Origin: Microbacteriaceae bacterium
Lineage (GTDB): Bacteria; Actinomycetota; Actinomycetes; Actinomycetales; Microbacteriaceae
Direction: 5' to 3'
NCBI GenBank assembly: GCA_012719255.1
Contig: JAAYAS010000266.1
Coordinates: 1 to 8,490, forward strand
DNA: 8,490 nucleotides
Shown here piece after piece: positions 7,687 through 8,490 of the stretch. The position numbers and the translations under genes are program-made. Numbering within the stretch: position 1 is the stretch's first letter; every line of letters begins with the position of its first letter. The notes under the pieces are model-generated. The model had not been told where the DNA came from. It did no database searches and saw only the letters and a program-made list of their open reading frames with translations.

Positions 7687-7702
7687 TCGAACAGGTGTTC
7701 GA
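7687..7702. promoter_or_regulatory. LexA-binding SOS box
   Basis: TCGAACAGGTGTTCGA has perfect 6-bp inverted arms around AGGT and matches the actinobacterial LexA operator form TCGAAC-N4-GTTCGA. It sits 18 bp upstream of the DUF6504 start. LexA binding here would repress the DUF6504-dnaE2 unit until DNA damage. Confidence 0.9.
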
Positions 7703-7717
7703 ATGCAGGATGCAGTG

Positions 7718-7723
7718 AGCCTA
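7718..7723 (-). promoter_or_regulatory. Possible -10 element for the DUF6504-dnaE2 unit
   Basis: Read on the minus strand this is TAGGCT (TANNNT). It would start transcription around 7711 and place the SOS box in the first part of the transcript, where LexA would block RNA polymerase. No convincing -35 is seen 17-18 bp upstream, so this is tentative. Confidence 0.35.
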
Positions 7724-7799
7724 CGACACGAGGTCGCGGCGCGCCAGATCGGGATGCCGTGAAGGTCGTTCGCCCCGGGGTCGTGCGGGATCTTGCGGT
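7724..7799. other. Intergenic DNA between the promoter region and repeat element A
   Basis: I see no credible gene here. A frame continuing from the repeat region on the minus strand ends at a TAG near 7721 without recognisable protein features. No hairpin or known site was found. Confidence 0.4.
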
Positions 7800-7842
7800 G
7801 CGGTCCGCCGGTCGTTCGTGCGGGGCTCCTCGTCGCCGAGCG

Positions 7843-8145
7843 GCCCTCGTGCCGACAGGCGCCCCTCGTGCCGCAGGCGACCTTCGTGCCGACAGCTGAC
7901 CCTCGTGTCGACAGCTGACCCTCGTGTCGACAGCTGACCTTCGCGCCGACAGCTGGCCTTCGTGTCGACAGCTGGCCTTCGTGCCGACAGCTGACCTTCG
8001 CGCCGACAAGTGGGCCTCGTGCCGACAAGTGGGCCTCGTGCCGACAAGTGACCCTCGCGGTGACAAGTGACCCTCGCGGTGACAAGTGACCCTTGCGTCG
8101 ACAATTGACCCTCGCGGTGACAAGTGGGCCTCGTGCTGACAAGTG
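7843..8145. repeat. Tandem array A: 16 units of 19 bp
   Basis: The typical unit is ACCCTCGTGCCGACAAGTG. Variation is concentrated at the two bases after GACA (GC, AG, AT or GG) and in the GTGCC/GTGTC/GCGCC/GCGGT core. Unit 2 is 18 bp because one A is missing. Units 4 and 5, 10 and 11, and 12, 13 and 15 are identical, the pattern left by recent local duplication. The period is constant and there are no unique spacers. Confidence 0.92.
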
Positions 8146-8172
8146 ACCTCGGTGCGTTGAGGTCACTTGTCA
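8137..8172. repeat. Perfect 14-bp stem-loop in the tail of copy A
   Basis: TGACAAGTGACCTC at 8137-8150 pairs with GAGGTCACTTGTCA at 8159-8172 across the 8-nt loop GGTGCGTT. The left arm is the end of array unit 16 plus the start of a further unit; the right arm is part of an inverted unit. No T-run follows on either strand, so a classical intrinsic terminator is not indicated, although a T-less terminator remains possible. Confidence 0.9.
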
Positions 8173-8180
8173 CTCAGAGG

Positions 8181-8203
8181 GTCACATGCCCTCGGTATGT
8201 GAC
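8181..8203. repeat. Second stem-loop in the tail of copy A
   Basis: GTCACATGCC at 8181-8190 pairs with GGTATGTGAC at 8194-8203 across the triloop CTC, giving 10 pairs including one G-T. The same bases can instead form GAGGG (8177-8181) with CCCTC (8189-8193), which excludes the larger hairpin. Copy B is cut by the window end before this hairpin could be completed. Confidence 0.75.
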
Positions 8204-8247
8204 GGGTGGGGCGGGTGAGGCGTGCGGCGCGGCAGCGCGGCAGCGCG
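8204..8247. other. Spacer between repeat elements A and B
   Basis: A G-rich stretch is followed by two copies of GGCAGCGC at 8231-8246. No gene or regulatory site was identified. Confidence 0.5.
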
Positions 8248-8290
8248 GCGGCCCGTCGGTCGATCGTGCGGGGGTCCTCGTCGCCGAGCG

Positions 8291-8442
8291 GCCCTCGTGC
8301 CGACAGTCGCTCCTCGCGCCGACGGCTGGCTCTCGTGTCGACAAGTGACCTTCGTGCCGACAACTGACCCTCGTGCCGACAACTGACCCTCGCGCCGACA
8401 ACTGACCCTCGCGGTGACAAGTGGGCCTCGTGCCGACAAGTG
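8291..8442. repeat. Tandem array B: 8 units of 19 bp
   Basis: The units are all 19 bp. Units 4-6 carry the GACAACTG variant, which is absent from array A, while the last two units match the last two of array A except for one base. The ends are therefore conserved between copies, and the middle has evolved separately. Confidence 0.92.
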
Positions 8443-8469
8443 ACCTCGGTGCGTTGAGGTCACTTGTCG
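8434..8469. repeat. Perfect 14-bp stem-loop in the tail of copy B
   Basis: CGACAAGTGACCTC at 8434-8447 pairs with GAGGTCACTTGTCG at 8456-8469 around the same 8-nt loop as in copy A. The outermost pair is C-G here and T-A in copy A, so both partners changed and pairing was kept. Confidence 0.9.
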
Positions 8470-8490
8470 CCCAGAGGGTCACATGCCCTC

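Larger units (their letters stand above)
7800..8203. repeat. Composite repeat element, copy A
   Basis: The element consists of a 59-bp head (7800-7858), a 16-unit array of 19-bp direct repeats (7843-8145, the first unit overlapping the head) and a tail holding two hairpins (8137-8172 and 8181-8203). The head matches copy B (8248-8306) at 55 of 59 positions. The last 87 bp of the shared tail (8107-8193) match 8404-8490 at 84 of 87 positions. The elements differ mainly by eight array units. I do not recognise the family. Confidence 0.85.
8248..8490. repeat. Composite repeat element, copy B (continues past the window)
   Basis: The architecture and orientation match copy A: a 59-bp head (8248-8306), eight 19-bp units (8291-8442), and the tail hairpin (8434-8469) followed by the same flanking bases to the window edge. 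It appears to be a direct segmental duplication of the same element with half as many array units. Confidence 0.85.

Noticed and set aside
7843..8145. PafBC-type damage promoter (TTGTCRGTG-N8-TANNNT) within the reverse-read units
   Set aside because: Reverse-read units contain TTGTC followed by GGC, ACC or AGC, a partial match only, and no TANNNT lies at the required distance.
8137..8203. Classical rho-independent terminator
   Set aside because: The stems are strong, but neither strand has a T-run after the hairpins. A T-less terminator cannot be excluded, so they are reported as stem-loops only.
7843..8442. CRISPR array
   Set aside because: Repeats are directly adjacent with no unique spacers, the units are degenerate throughout, and no cas gene is present.
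7843..8442. Plasmid iterons / replication origin
   Set aside because: The 19-bp period fits iterons, but there is no rep gene, AT-rich melting region or DnaA-box cluster. The array is also duplicated with different copy numbers next to typical chromosomal genes.
7721..8482. Several minus-strand open frames across the repeat region (repeated RHEGQLSARR-like peptides)
   Set aside because: The unit is 19 bp and lacks minus-strand stops in any frame, so all three frames stay open and give the same 19-residue peptide period. This follows from the repeat geometry; there is no RBS, domain or start context to support a gene.

Overview
The window is very GC-rich, with dense gene packing, G/C-ending codons and a LexA-type SOS box of the TCGAAC-N4-GTTCGA class. 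Together with the protein families present, this points to a high-GC actinobacterium, most likely Microbacteriaceae. The family assignment is an inference from composition and remembered protein resemblance, not from a search.

Layout. (1) 1-1536, minus strand: a heavy-metal P1B-type ATPase that runs off the left edge. It carries a TPC ion-path motif and has no N-terminal metal-binding domain. (2) 1637-3777, plus strand: a beta-class carbonic anhydrase, an O6-alkylguanine-DNA alkyltransferase overlapping it by 4 bp, and an alpha/beta-hydrolase 24 bp further on. The hydrolase may also have its own promoter overlapping the alkyltransferase stop codon. (3) 3668-7668, minus strand: a two-gene SOS unit. 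A small DUF6504-type protein is followed, through a TGATG junction, by an error-prone DNA polymerase III alpha subunit (DnaE2). A 16-bp SOS box lies just upstream. The 3' ends of dnaE2 and the hydrolase overlap head-on by 110 bp. (4) 7703-8490: about 790 bp without a credible gene, largely occupied by two copies of a composite repeat element.

How the genes relate. The dnaE2 unit and the alkyltransferase both serve DNA-damage tolerance or repair, but only the former shows an SOS operator. The usual partners of DnaE2 (ImuA/ImuB) are not in the window; the upstream position is taken by the repeat region.

The least explained part is the repeat region. Each copy has a 59-bp head, a tandem array of 19-bp units (16 units in copy A, 8 in copy B), and a conserved tail in which the last direct unit folds onto an inverted unit to form a 14-bp perfect stem. 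The outermost base pair of that stem differs between copies as T-A versus C-G, a compensatory change. Copy A carries a second hairpin after the first. I do not recognise this element as a named family. The open frames in it are a by-product of the 19-bp period.
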